DNA of 64,000 nucleotides from Paramacrobiotus metropolitanus (taxonomy: Eukaryota; Tardigrada; Eutardigrada; Parachela; Macrobiotidae): NCBI RefSeq assembly GCF_019649055.1, contig NW_026570287.1, positions 496,001 through 560,000 on the forward strand, in the 5' to 3' direction. The notes under the pieces are model-generated. The model was given only the letters and a program-made list of their open reading frames with translations, had not been told where the DNA came from and searched no databases. Of this stretch, positions 34,614-47,478 are shown piece after piece (the stretch's first letter is position 1; every line of letters starts with the position of its first letter). The position numbers and the translations under genes are program-made.

Positions 34614-37600
34614 TCATATCGTTATGCCGCCGGTTGCATTAAAAACTTTATTGCCTCCACTGTCAAAGAGCAGCTTTCCCTGTGGATCCTTAATTCGGAT
34701 TCGCCCATCAGAATATCGACTTTCCGATCTGCCATCCGTGAAAACTACTTTTTCAGATCCATCAGGGAATTTTCGTTGCTAGAAATGGAACAAACGTTTG
34801 AACAGCTATCAATGTCCATGTTTTAGGACTACACGTCTTCTCGGGATAAGCAATAACCAAAACAGCAAAGATGGAGCCAGTGATACATACAAGCACCGTT
34901 TACGAAAGTAACCTTTAACAGGATAATTCGCCAATCTAATGCACGGTTATGCACCAGATATTAATTTGGAGTTCGTCAATCCGGGCATTTATCCCGTTTC
35001 AAAAAGTTATAATTAGTACGCGAATTTACCTTCCACTGCGGCGTATGTACTTCTATTTCCCCCTTGGAAAAACAAATGGTCCTGGTTTTTGCTTTTTCAT
35101 TCCAGAATTCCACGGTCCCATCGGAATAACGAATTTCCTCGTTGCTGTCAGGATAGATTTTCTTTATCACGGAGTTCGGATACTGAATTTCTTTAGATCC
35201 ATCTGGTAACAGCTTTTCCGTCTGGTTACTACGAGCATAAAAAATTTCCAAAAATTAAATCAACAATCAGTCAGTCACGGACTCACGGCTAATGTCGTAC
35301 TTTGGAAACTGATAAACTTCTCTTCCATCGGGAAACTTTGTGTGAATGCTTTGATTCGCCTTGTAAAAATATACCTAAAGGGCGACCATATTGTGCAGCG
35401 CAAATCAAAATTTGCATTTATTCCAAACACTTCCTATGAAAAAAACGATTTCCGGCAGCCCATGTGCAATATACACATACGAAATTACCTCTTTATCGGG
35501 AAATATTTGCTTAATATCACCATTGCAGTATGTGGTGGTTGTGCATCTGCCATCGTGGCTGATTTCCTCTTTCGTCCCATTTTTATAAAATCGGACTTTC
35601 TTACCATCGCGGAAAGTTTGCTCGATCTACGTAAGAAGACAGTTATGAAGATACTACAAACAAAGGAAGTTATCTTGTACTTTTGCTATTAGTAACTACT
35701 CCAGCAGCGAGTCCAGCCATGCAAAGTGTGCTGCCTTCGCGCACAGATACTCAGAGCGTGCAAAATGCAGTTACAAACTTACAGTGCCACTATCGTGGAT
35801 CAGTTCATCGGAAACAGTTTCATTTTGGACTGGAAACTGATTTCACGTCGGTGTCCGTATCGAATCGGACGGATTTAGGCGACGACATGGCACTGGAAGT
35901 ATCTTCCACAGTCTTCAGAATGGGCCTAGCAGAAGATTGCTGCTCTTGACCCGGTGATAATGAAGTGTCCGATTTACGACTAGGATTAGTCCGGCCATTC
36001 TGTGATGGTTCCGATCCATTTAGCGATGATCGGTCTGATTTCCCTTCGCTCCCAAAAACCTTTGACGCCATGGTGCTTAGTTACCTTAAATACGAGCATA
36101 ACATGAAAGTGTCAATATGCACATTTTATTTTTCGATGTATTAGTGCAACTGATTGCATACCCTGACAACCTCCCGAACGAGCTGCTGTTTATCTTCTTC
36201 CAGAGCATCAGCCTGATCACGAACAGCATCCAACTGTACTTCCATGGATTTTATACGATCTCGCAGACGTTTGGCAACACTTTCGTGCCGGATGTCAGAC
36301 TTCCTTAATTCATCCTTATAGTTTTCCACCTAATTATTTTCAAAAGGCAACTGGATGAATATGTTCAAGAGCTGAGCATGCTCGTATCAAAAATTTTAAA
36401 AACTTTAAGCAATTCGACTGCCACAGTTATACCACGCTAAACTACCTTCCATTAGTGCCATACATACTTGTTTAAATTCGTACATCGTTTGACTTCGTTA
36501 TACAGTGCGTTATATTGCTCCAATCCTTATCATCAATGCAGAAACAGACAAATAATACTAGTGGCAAAAAAAAGGCAAACTGTTTTCCATAAAAGCAATA
36601 AACACTCTAAGATTCTTGTCAACAAACTAGCCGCATCTGGCTAAAGTATTAAAAATCAATAAACTTCTAACCTCTCGGATTAATTCTTCGTTGGATTCTC
36701 GTAACCGTCTTGTGTCCTCTTCTGTCTGCGCCGTCATGTGTTTGTACAGAATTTTCTTCTCCATTTCTAGTTTCCTCAGCTCGTTCAGTTTCATTTCCTC
36801 TAAATCATGCACAATCTTTTCCCTTTCCACATCAAATTCTGATCGATCTTTTTCCAGTTGTCGAAATAACTGCAAACGCGAACGTGTCACTGACCATCTC
36901 CGACAATCAGAACGTGCGTTATGTATGCTGCAATTCTTATCTTACAGCATCATTTTCCAAACGCCTTTTAATCAGTTTCGCATTTTCTGTTTTATATCTG
37001 GCGATTTCCGCTTTTAATTCGACAACTTTGTCTTGAAGTTGTTCCATAATTTCCCCATCGTTAAGCTGAACACACCGTGCCGAAGCCGGTAGCGATTGAT
37101 CATTTTCTACTCGATTGTCGACTGTGTTTTGACCAGTTAGACCACCGGCAAGCGAAGGAGCGCTACTTTTGCTGGGAAATAAATGTCGCACAACTTTTCC
37201 ACAATCAGGAGAATTCGTCTTTTTAGACTTTCTACTGAGTACGGTTTCTTTCCTCATATCTTTCGGCGGTGTGGAAGTAATAATCGGCAGTGAATCGTGG
37301 AATTCCCTTACGCTCGGCAATGCTCACGGTGTCTACGTCCGAATCGCAGTGATCAAATTCCGGATTAAGATCCAGCGGATGCTGAGGATTTTGATAATTT
37401 TCATAGACTTCCTGGGAAATCGCTGTCTGGTAAGTGCACAGAATCCGCAGAGTGCGAGCGCCACAGTCGTGCAGCATACGACGCTGTTGAGACAAATGAT
37501 TCGTGGGTTCTGCGCTGCGTTTTCAAGGGCTTCGAATTCGATCAGATCTTTTCCAGACTGAAAACATTTTTGATTCACTCTATATTCGCACAATTACTCT

Positions 37601-37816
37601 GCAACGTGCACCGAACAATCAAAGAAAATTACTGACAGTACAGATAGACGTTGGACTCGTTACCGAAGAAATTGTCGTTTCCACCTGATGATAAGCATCC
37701 AGCTCGTGGGATGGTGCTCCTCCAGCTCCAGTAATTACAGATAATCTGGACAAATCTAACTCCGGGCACGGTTGGACACAGATCGCCAAGTGGGAATCAA
37801 GACAATATTCGTCCAT
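34614..37816 (-). CDS. CENPJ: Centriole assembly protein CENPJ/SAS-4-like, TCP10 G-box (~623 aa)
   Basis: Minus-strand exons: 37664-37816 (or end 37685), 37312-37483, 36946-37259, 36672-36869, 36162-36329, 35783-36059, 35489-35626, 35279-35374, 35030-35221, 34614-34778. Exons 3-5 encode a coiled coil (EQLQDKVVELKAEIARYK; LRDRIKSMEVQLDAV). The last four exons form the beta-ribbon G-box/TCP10 domain with repeated xFPDGxxxxxxxNG steps: FYKNGTKEEIS, TKFPDGREVYQF, EKLLPDGSKEIQYP, RYSDGRIRIKDPQG. In CENPJ this domain binds the STIL/Ana2 partner during centriole growth. The protein is about half the human length, and no N-terminal tubulin-binding PN2-3 region was recognised. Exon 35783-36059 has one base too many, at the AAAA run (35823-35826 on plus), so a homopolymer error is likely. 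Intron 37260-37311 is only 52 bp. Joints at 36059 and 35221-35279 are less certain. Confidence 0.8.
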
Positions 37817-38767
37817 TTGAGCAACTTAGTTTTAAGCAGGCTCGTCGAGGCATCAGTGTAAAGCAGTGATCACTCGATTGAGAAGTCGTATTTGAACAAT
37901 TCAAGGTATCATCAGTGGAGGCTGTGGAGCTATGGAGACATCAAGCATAAAATCGCTCCACAACTCAAAACAGCAGGGATTGCTAAATTTGAATTTTTGC
38001 TTCCCTTAATAAATAATAATCATGAAGTTACCAATTTCTAAAATTTAATATTGAAATGGTCCACGAAGGAACAGCATTAGCAATAATAGCCCGCCAGAGA
38101 TGGCAGTATTACTTTGCAAACACAAATTACACAACAACGTGACAATTAAAACAAACAAATTCTCGGGGGAAATAAACAATCTGCCAAGTTGTTTGTATTA
38201 TTACTGTTCGAATACTTTTATTATTATTATCTAATGGCTTCAGGTCTGAAAAAGCTAGAAATGAAAAAACCACAACACACAAGCTCTTCGAACCTTTTGT
38301 GTTTCCTGTGGGAGAAACGAACAGTGAGCACGGTACATGCGCTGCATTTTACTTACCTTGCTTTTTGAAATTTAGTCGCTACTCGAAATAAGTACTGTAT
38401 TTTGTCACTTTGTGAACTTCTTCAGTTTTCTCTTTTTATTTCTCAGTTTTTCTGCTTTTTGTAATGCGGTGTGATTGAAGTCGTTTTCCTTTTGGGCTCT
38501 TTAAATTCTGCCGACTTTTTGTACGTATTTGTTGTTTGAGCTTCACAGATTTGCTAACAGCTAAACTATAAAAGTTCAAATTCTGAAATGTAACGCTGAT
38601 AACGATATTGGTAGCTGGATGCTTGTAGTCTTGGATGTTGTTGCTGGTGAATGGTGATGTTCGCGAACGGCTGCTGCTACAGCAGGTGATGGTGTAGCGT
38701 ACGAGTTGAATCTTGCATCCTTCAGAGATCTGTCTATTGTTCTGCATCGGCCCTATAAAACTCCGCC
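37817..38767. promoter_or_regulatory. Divergent promoter region, CENPJ-like / GPAA1
   Basis: Both genes read away from this 950-bp AT-rich segment. A short minus-strand frame at 38436-38747 has no family features. No clear TATA box. Confidence 0.45.
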
Positions 38768-41480
38768 ATGGGACTGCTTACTGATCCAGGCAGGAACGAT
38801 CAGTTCGCTAAGCTCTTGGGAGCGTACTATATGAAGCTGTCTGTGATAGCCTATGTCATCGGCGTCGCCTGGCTCTTCTGTTTGGTTGACGACAATTTTA
38901 CTCTCAAGACTTACTTCTCTGAGAATGCGCTACTTCCCGGATTAGTGCAGCATGAATTCTCCTCCTTGAATGAGAACTACGCTCTCAAACAGCATCGCAT
39001 GCTGATGGATCTATCCAAAGAGGATAGGTACATAACCGTGCATTAGCAGTTTGCGTTTGTTTGTGAATCCCGATTATCAATTATGCGTTATAGCGTGTGT
39101 TTGCCTTACTTTCGCATTTTAGTGGGTACGTTCGGGAACGGATAAAGAAGAGCTTCCAAGATTTGGGATTGGATGTTTACGATCATTATTATAATTATTC
39201 TACTCCAAAGCACCCAGACAAGGTGATTTTCTTGATGGCTGGACTGGTTGCTAACTACCGTACTGTACAGATAATTTGACAGCACTATCAGAGGCGTACA
39301 GAATAGCTCGTTATAACTGACTTTCCAGATTTCGAAGTTATTAGTAAATGCGTAATTGTTTTCTGTTATTAGTTATGCACTAGACTTCTGGGTAATTAGT
39401 AATAGAATAATATTTGGGCTTATCGTGATAATAGGTGACTACGAGATAGCAGGGTGTCTGGATGCGACATACAGTACGGAGCGAAATGAATTTCTTTCGC
39501 GTTGGAAGTTATGTTTTTGCTCTTTTTCAGATTCGCAATGGACATGGCGTGTACGCCATTGTACGGGCCTCCCGGGCCAATAGTCTGGAATCGATCGTCA
39601 TTTCCGCACCATTGCGTCCTGCTAACACAAAACATATTCGCACCGAAGGGAGCATTGCCTTAATGTTAGCTTTAGCGCAGCATTTCCGGCGTAAGTGGAA
39701 GTTTCTGTAACACATGTGCAGTTTCATGTATTATGGACGTCTTCCCCGACAATTTAATATTGTTTTTCAGATAAGAACTACTGGTCAAAGGATATAATTT
39801 TTCTTGTGACCGATAATGAGCATTTTGGAGCGAAAGCATGGGTGGAAGCGTATCATGGCTGTAAAAGTGCCGGTAAGGATTTCAGGATTAGAAACAGAGT
39901 ATGCGTAATTTATCCGTCAAGCCAGTACGTTGTTGATTGTTTTGCATGATTGAAAAGTTGAAACAGTCATTTGCAGTTCATTTAAAATTCATTTCGTTTT
40001 TTCTGCAGCTGTAAATGCTCCTCTGTATGGACGGGCAGGTTCGATTCAGGCGGCAATTAATCTGGAAATACCGTCTCCCGATATCGATTACTTGGATTTG
40101 CGCATCGTCGGCATCAACGGGCAGTTACCAAATCTGGATTTGGTTAATTTGGTGAAGTTGCTGCTGTACAAGCAGGGCATGCCATTCGTGATTCATGGTT
40201 TTGTGGAATTACTGGAGCGCACTCCACATGACTACACGGAAAAATATCTGCGGGATCTAAAAACCACCTTCAGGATGGTCAAGTCGTCCGCTTTGGGGAG
40301 GCTCGGAAGGAAATCATGGTTTTTTTCAGCAGTACAATGTACAATCACTGACGATTAAGGGGATCCAAAGCATGGGAGGAAGCGGTCGAGGGCGGATTGG
40401 ATTCTATCGTTTAGCGGTGTAAGTTTCCAGTAAACAAGCAATGGGAAGTTGTTAAAAATTTATATTGATCTCCGAAAGTTTATCTAAATATCTGTAATGC
40501 TATATGCGTGTGTAAGATGCTTTTGGCATAGTTGTTACGTACTTGTTACTGTAATTATGATCTCCCAGTGGGATCCTTTTTCTAGAGCGCTGGAAGGCAT
40601 TTGTAGGAGCCTGAATAATTTACTGGAACGATTCCACCAGTCGTTTTTCTTTTACCTAATGACTTCTCCTAACCGCTTTATATCCATTGGAATGTATACG
40701 CCACCTTTTGGATTGCTGATTCTTCCTTTGGTTATCAATGCGTTGGCGCTGTGGGCACGGGACAGTTCTGCAAAATCTCCAGCAGACAACAGCCTGTCTT
40801 CCGTCTCGACTGATAAGACTTCCGTTGCCGCGGTTCTGCCTTGGCTAGTGATGGCACATGTTGTTGGCGTAGCTTCCTTTATGGGACAGTTTTTCTTGGA
40901 TTTCTCTGATTTGCCGCAGTCGCTGGGCACCATCATACTGGAAGTAATGTATTTACTTTTCTGCTCCCGGTTATGCTGGGCGGGTAAGTGCGTACTAACT
41001 TATGCATTGCAGTACGAGTTTAATAAGGTTGGCATGCATATGGATGGATGTCTTTCTTATTTCAGGTTTATGACAAAACGTGATGCGAACTGCTTAAAAA
41101 GTCTCAGCTTAATTGAAATGGCAATTGGCCTGTATGCGTTGTCGATGTTGAATTTCCCTCTGGCTTTGCTTGTCGCATTATTTGCGGTCCCGGTAGCAGT
41201 TTGGACCTCCAACGACCAACCTTCGCCGGCTCGAATTGTTCACGCTGGATTGATCATCTTGCTGTATCCCATTTTTCCTGTAGTGTTAAGCAATGTCTGG
41301 CATAAACTACCGGAAGTGTATGATCCAGTCGTCGCTAATGATGTGTTTGAGATGGGCACTCGCAGCATTTCTGCCATGATCTCTGAATATTTTGAATACG
41401 GGAACTGGTTGGATCCTGTGACATTCTTGTTCCTGATGCCTTTATGGATTTTGCACTGGATGACGTTCTGGGCGAGATGA
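38768..41480 (+). CDS. GPAA1: GPI-anchor transamidase subunit GPAA1
   Basis: Exons: 38768-39027, 39123-39222, 39531-39690, 39771-39872, 40009-40418, 40586-40983, 41066-41480. GPAA1 is the ER membrane subunit of the transamidase that attaches GPI anchors. MGLLTDP...YVIGVAWLFCLV is the family's first helix, followed by TYFSENALLPG, the luminal peptidase-like fold (KHIRTEGSIALMLALAQHF, YWSKDIIFLVTD, GRAGSIQAAINLEI, VGINGQLPNLDLVNL), then ALEGICRSLNNLLERFHQS and several membrane helices up to LPLWILHWMTFWAR-type end. Two single-base slips occur. A surplus G at GGGG 40295-40298 hides the conserved GNHGFFQQYNVQSLTIKGI. A T appears missing at 41067-41069 just after a textbook intron (gtaagt, tactaac, ttcag). 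Reading through that intron happens to stay open, so intron use should be confirmed. Confidence 0.93.
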
Positions 41481-44124
41481 ATTATACGAGAATCTGTTAT
41501 AGTATTGCTCTCACACGGACTGTGACATTGTTTCCTTTGTTAAAGATTGATGCTAGATACGAAGAACTTGTATACTTTCTACTGCTGTAGAAAGTTCTTG
41601 TAGGCCCGTACTTTTGTACCTGATATAGTTCTGCTTTTTCGGTTGTCATGAAATGTATTTTTTCTATTAATTTACGGGAGCAGTCAAATTACGATTGTCG
41701 TAAACATAAATTACACTGTGATTCACTGTAAACAGTAAATACAGCTTGTTTAAATTTAAATGACAAAATTCACAAAGACGCAAACTAGCTTGGTAATGGC
41801 CCGTGGATGCCTGAAGTGAACGTACGGGAATATAATACATTAATTTTCACAAATACCGTACCCGTATGGTGTTTAATCGATAGCGAATAGTAATGAGGTG
41901 CCGATTGTGAGGCAAATCTTAAATAAAAGTACATAGTGTATAGTGTGCATAGTGTATACAGGCTAATACAGCATGCTTGTATTTTTTCATTTATTTGATA
42001 ACTCAGTATTTTTTTAAATAGCATAGCGTTTCTATTTCGGTTTTAAAATATGTTTTCGCTCATGACCGAACTAATATGTAGCGGCGACTGCGACAGGAAG
42101 CTGCGAAAAGCCCGCTGGAGCTGGATAAACAGACTACCGAAATCTGAAAGCACGGTGTCACTGCCGGTAGAATAAGTTGAAGTTGTAATTCTACATATAC
42201 GATTATGAAAAATGAGTCTACTACTAAGAAAAAAACAAATTTGTTACACCAGAACTAGACAATACGGATTTATTTGTTGATGAAAATTGAAAACATGGTA
42301 AATTTTGTGAAGATTGTGCTGAAGCGACCAGCCGCCTGCTCAAACTGGATTATTTCCTCTGCAAATGAATTTTTCATGTTCATTGGGCCGCCAATCGCAT
42401 GGTTCAATTTTACTGCTATCAAGTGACTCGAGTGGAATTTGTGAGCAAGTACAGGGCATTTTATTTATTTCATAAATAGCATTATACACGGTGAGTAGAA
42501 AATTCCTCTTTTATTGCACAGCTTTATCAGATTTCTGGATAAATTTATAACATTATTTAAAGGCCTTTGCATATTAAAGGAAATTTCTGCGTAGTAAATA
42601 AAAAATTATTCAATGTTTTTCCGAATTATTCTCGATTAATGAGGCGGCACACACTCAGCTTAGCGCATGGTTTCCCTGTTCTGTTGGTTGGCTCGAGCAA
42701 ATTTCTTTTATTGGGGAATTCAAACGCTGTAGCTGCGTGTGGTGTGCAACAAATCCATTTGCTGCGCATCTGCGGTGAACGTGCTATGATTTTAGCTTTT
42801 ACGCATTTTGCAAATTTACAGACTAGTTTCTCGGTTTCTGCTGACCGTTTCGGTTCAAGGTTTTTCCTTCTTCTTAGGTAAGTCAGATTTTGTAGCAAAT
42901 ATTTCGAAAAATAAATAGAATAAGGATCTTTTTATTGATTTATTTTGCGTTAATTAAACTGGCTGTGGAGAAATAGGAAAGAGGCACTACCATTTTCCTC
43001 GTTTTTCGTCACACGGGCAGCGTTTTTGCTTGTGCTCCCTTTTCCACTTTCTTTCTTTTCATCCCTAGCTATCAATAATTTTCAAACTTTTTTAAAAAAT
43101 ATTTAAGGTGTCAGTGTATTTTTGTATTCTATGGCGAAAAAGTAAGGTATTTTCTTGTAAAACATATTGCACTTCGCGCTTATTTGGGTATTTATCTGGC
43201 AGTATGCGTTCATATTTTCATTGACGAGCAGCCATTTTTCTTCAGTTCGCACTGCGCAGCCAGCTTACGTACGGTTGTAACGATTTTATTGCTTACGCGC
43301 GACAGGGCGATCCTCGCATTTTCGGATGAAAGGATTGTAACTTCGCTGTCCTGTATTTGTTTTATTCCACAATTCTGTGCGTATAAATTTTAGGGATAAC
43401 AGTATAACTTGGAACCATATTTTTAGTTTGCTTAGCTTGCTTCAGCAGATTGGCTAATTTAGACAATGCTTCAAATTTGAGCTTTCATTTTTATGCTTAA
43501 CGAAATAACTGTGTTCTCATTAATGGTTCGTGGCTGTCGTTAAATTATCGATCACTTCGAATTAACAGACGATTTCCTGTACGTATAAAAAACTGCGACA
43601 GTTCTAATATTACATAGTGGTATAACAACGGTTATTAAATGGCTTTTCTATTTCTATTAAGTGCATAAATATTTCGAACATTCTGATAATTAATAGTCGG
43701 CGTTTGCATCTGCAATAAGCGGATATGGCTGAACCAACGGTCAAAAAGTGGCGCCAATCTTGTATTGGCCAGCTAGCCGAACAGGGAAATGAGTTGAACA
43801 TGGCTAAGCTTACCTGCCTACTGTTAATTATTTTCAAATTTATATATCACAGCCAGAAGGTGTTAATAAAATATTAATACTTGCTTCGAATTCCTTGTTC
43901 AGTCAGGTTACCTTTCCTGTATTATAGCATTAAAATGCTCATTGATTGTGAACTGTACAGTGGCAGGTTTTTCGTTATAGTTGTTTCCTTTGTGACGGTT
44001 TACAGATTTGTTAGTCACTTTTTAACATTTAAAACGTATGTTAATAGTGCGTATTGTGTTGTTACTATTGCATACTACGGCATATTGAGAAGACAAAATT
44101 GCAGATTATTCAACTGTCAATTTT
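41481..44124. other. Long gene-free region between GPAA1 and AT-hook gene
   Basis: About 2.6 kb, AT-rich. A poly(A) signal AATAAA lies at 41922. Short frames exist at 42567-42898 (both strands) and 43184-43393, without splice or family support. A 41-codon ATG frame at 42050-42175 is noted only as a possibility. No repeat element was recognised. It may contain 5' UTR exons of the AT-hook gene. Confidence 0.5.
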
Positions 44125-45936
44125 ATGTGGAGTGCCATTGCCGATAAAGTTTCTTCGGCATTTAAATCATCAACAGCAAAAGACGAGGAGGAAGCCGAAG
44201 GTTCTGCTGGCCCTTCTGAAACCGTTGTTACACCCGTTGCCGAAGACATAACCAATATGGATCAAAGCACAACACGCGAACCTGAAGAATCAGGACATTA
44301 CAACAGCAAATCACCCGGCCAAGGTTCGTATGCTGGCTCGCATAAAAAGAGCGAAGGACGTAGCCCCAGCAAACAATCCGAAGCAAGGGGTATTGAATAC
44401 TGTAACAAATAGATTAACCTTACTGTGTGTGAAAACGGGTGGTGATGATGCCGGTCTTTTGCAGAAGCGGTCACTCCCGCTAAACGTGGACGCGGTCGTC
44501 CCAAAGGCTCTGGAGGTATGCCCTTTTCTGTCTAACGAGAATAAATGTAAAAGTGAAGCCATTGAGCTTTAACTACGGGGAAAATGAATTAAAAAACTGC
44601 AAATCAGTTACTTATATTGACTTCTTATTTTTAGGTGCCGGTATCACCAAGAAAAAGAGTGAGTATTTAAATTATTGTGCAGGATTTTAACTCAGTTTTG
44701 CATTTGGTTTAGCTGTTATCTAACGTTTAATACTCTATAGCTGCCGGTACTGGTAAGCGCGGTCGTCCTCCCGGAAGCGGTAAAAAAGCTGGTGGAAGCA
44801 CACCGAAAGCAGCGAAGTCACCATCATCTGGACGCGGTCGTGGACGTCCTCCGGGAAGTGGCAAGAAGGCGGTTACGGCTGCTGCTGCACATGGTACGGA
44901 TGATTTCATAATAGACATCTCCTGAATATATACATATATATTATATTATGTTTTTCATTCTGCTGACATTGATTAGCGTTGCTTTTTTCTTTCAGCTGGG
45001 TCTTCCAGTCCGGCCAAGGGTCGAGGACGCCCAAAGAAAGCCGAAGGCAGCCAGAGTATGCTTAATATTTGTCATTCTAATTGTATTTTGTTAAGCAATT
45101 GTTGCTTACTTTCTCGCTCATTGTAGGTCCCGCTAAAGCGAGCACGCCAAAGAAATCAGTGTCACCGGCAAAGCCAGGTACATACAGGCTTTGCTATATA
45201 TTGCTACATACTGTATATATATTGTTTGCTATATAGGAGTATATATATACTCGTATCTATATATTGTTAAGTGTATCTGGTATATATTAACTTGTTAAGA
45301 TATTCGTCAAGAAATTTAAACTGTTTTTCGGCTCTAGCTGGATCTGGTAAACGCGGACGACCGAAGGGCTCCACCAGCACCAAAAAATCTCGTGAGTATT
45401 CATGACGGCAGTCTTAAATGTTCTTGGTGTTTTATTCGTTTTTATGTTTGCTTAACAGAATCCCAGTCATCCCCCAAGAAAACCGGAGGAACTGGACGGC
45501 CTCGAGGACGTCCGCCGAAGGCTGGAGGTTGGTCACGAATGTGAATTTCGTTGACCTTTTCCCCATTTATAAATCGCTTTTTGCAGGTGCAGCTAAAGCC
45601 GCCGCAAAGCCGAAATCCGCGGGCACAGGTAAATAAAATTTGACACTTTGACGTCAACAACCTGGCAGTATGGTTGATTTAGCTTGTAGGACATCTAATG
45701 TGGATTCGGACGGTAACTAAGTCTAGTAATATATAACTCTTGAGAAATATTTTGCTGACTTATAAATTTACGTACAAGATAGTGAGTGACATTTGTGTGA
45801 TGGTGATTATTTTGTAGGAAAACGTGGACGTCCTAAGAAGAATGTCGCACCTCCTCCAGTTTCAGACGTCGAAGAGGAACCGCAATCTCAGGGTGAAGAT
45901 TACGAGGACAATGGTGCAGTGAGCGCGGACGAATAA
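44125..45936 (+). CDS. Multi-AT-hook chromatin protein (273 aa)
   Basis: Ten exons: 44125-44323, 44465-44515, 44635-44658, 44741-44893, 44996-45055, 45127-45177, 45338-45391, 45459-45527, 45587-45628, 45818-45936; every intron is phase 1. After a 66-residue N-terminus (MWSAIADKVSSAFK, then acidic and Ser/Thr-rich) come seven AT-hooks: KRGRGRPKGSG, GKRGRPPGSG, GRGRGRPPGSG, KGRGRPKKA, GKRGRPKGS, GRPRGRPPK and GKRGRPKK, separated by Lys/Ala/Ser/Pro linkers. The tail is acidic (DVEEEPQSQGEDYEDNG), as in HMGA proteins. The hooks are expected to grip the minor groove of AT-rich DNA. HMGA has three hooks, so this is an expanded relative or an independent multi-hook protein. AATAAA at 46427. Confidence 0.88.
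45237..45252. repeat. 16-bp perfect palindrome in AT-hook gene intron
   Basis: GAGTATATATATACTC within a TA-rich intron (45178-45337). Probably a product of TA-repeat slippage. Confidence 0.8.
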
Positions 45937-47478
45937 ACGTCGATACGAACGTGCAGTTATTTTCCAATTTAGTGTATGTTATTTCATACATGTTAAGCGT
46001 AGTGTACCAAATGTATTAATACAGTTCCTTTAATTTGTGCATAATGCACACATCACAATATCATCGTTGGTTAAGGTATTCGCGGCAAGCCCTTGCTTCT
46101 GCTCGCTGTTCAAGTTTACTTTTGAATTTTTGTGGAAGCATTACAGGCAGTATTGTGTTTACGCAGTTATCGTTGAAACTGAGGATCGTTTGTTTACAAT
46201 TGTATTGTTTATTTTCGGTCTTGTTGTTATGTTGAAGCCGTGCGACAATAAAATTCCCAAGAAAAAGTTGTTGAAATTGCGGGAGATGATACACGGGTTT
46301 CGTTTTCTAGAAAGCTGGAAACAGATTTAAGGGATGCTGTTTTCGTTATAGCAAAAAATGATATGAGTACAGTATGCAAGACTTGCAGTCCCCTGCTAGT
46401 TGATTACAATGCAAAATTTAATATGGAATAAAACGTATTAATAAACATAAAGCATGGCAGGACGATCGAGACATGAGTATGGAACATATGCAATGAAATA
46501 CTCAGGAGTAGCGCAAACACTGCGCAGTGTTTTACCACAAAGCGCTGTTACTATGATGTCTTTATTCTTCTGTTATTATTTCGCGATTTTAAAAAGGACT
46601 TCCTGTGATGTACGAATTCGCTTTAACAGATTGATTGGTGAGTTTATTTGTTGTTCGAAACTTCGAAGAATCCCACTGTTCCCACAGTAAATCAGTAACC
46701 ATTAGTAGCGTTAGCATTTGCCAACCGCTCCGAGGGTGCTGCTTCTGTGAATCGTCAATCAAGCCAGTTTTGATGCCGCTGTTGCTGTGCAGTGGCACAG
46801 CTTCCGATGGGGTAAACCGTAAAATGGTAAACGTAAGTAAATTTATTCCATCGCGCAGGCAGTGAGCATAGGCTTCCCCAGAGTGTCGCGGAAAATCTGG
46901 AGAAGACCCTTCGTTGCTTGCCTGTTGGCCCCCCCTGATAAACGACTCTTTTGTCCAAGCTCCTGGATTTATCGTCAACCTTTTTCACTGCTGGTAACAG
47001 TGGTAAGTGAATCGCAAGAAGTAACTTTGGTCTTTGGATGTTATAAGCTCCTTTACGAACAACGAATGTTTCCCGTTTTAATTTTTTCACCTTTCTGGTC
47101 TCTTCGAGTAGTTTCCTAAGTATCCAGCATTCTAGCTATCAATCTACCATTACGTTTATACTGCAGCAGTTTATAAAATCTGAATTTGAAACTATTTATT
47201 TATCATTACTGACGAACAGTTTCTCATTAACTGCAGCAATTATTAGTTATTACTGAATTATATGGAAGGAGCGCTTAATAAAATCGTTAAAATTAATACG
47301 ACTATGGTCCTTGGAACTGTTCGAAGTAAGCGTAACATATACGCTTTAATCCATCTAAATTCTAGCGCAGTGTTTTCCAGTTTCCGGCTGGTCGGCTACT
47401 TGTTTTTTCGTATTTCGGATCAACCGGAAACTGCTCTCTATTATTCCCGTGAGGCAGTTAAAAGCACACGGTACGAAG
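45937..47478. other. Spacer between the two AT-hook genes
   Basis: Contains the 3' UTR of the multi-AT-hook gene to about 46440. Frames at 46454-46638 and 46862-47119 have good-looking donors but cannot be joined in phase to the next gene without very short introns, so they are not called. Confidence 0.45.

Noticed and set aside
40984-41065. Coding read-through of this segment in GPAA1
   Set aside because: It has a near-perfect donor, branch point TACTAAC and acceptor, and its translation does not resemble the family; kept as an intron with a caveat.
42567-42898. Frames on both strands in the long spacer
   Set aside because: Mutually overlapping, short and without motif; not consistent with either neighbour.
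46454-47119. Possible upstream exons of the AT-hook/zinc-finger gene
   Set aside because: Joining them needs an intron of about 26 bp or passes stop codons; the 31-bp exon at 47479 fits in phase and starts with ATG.
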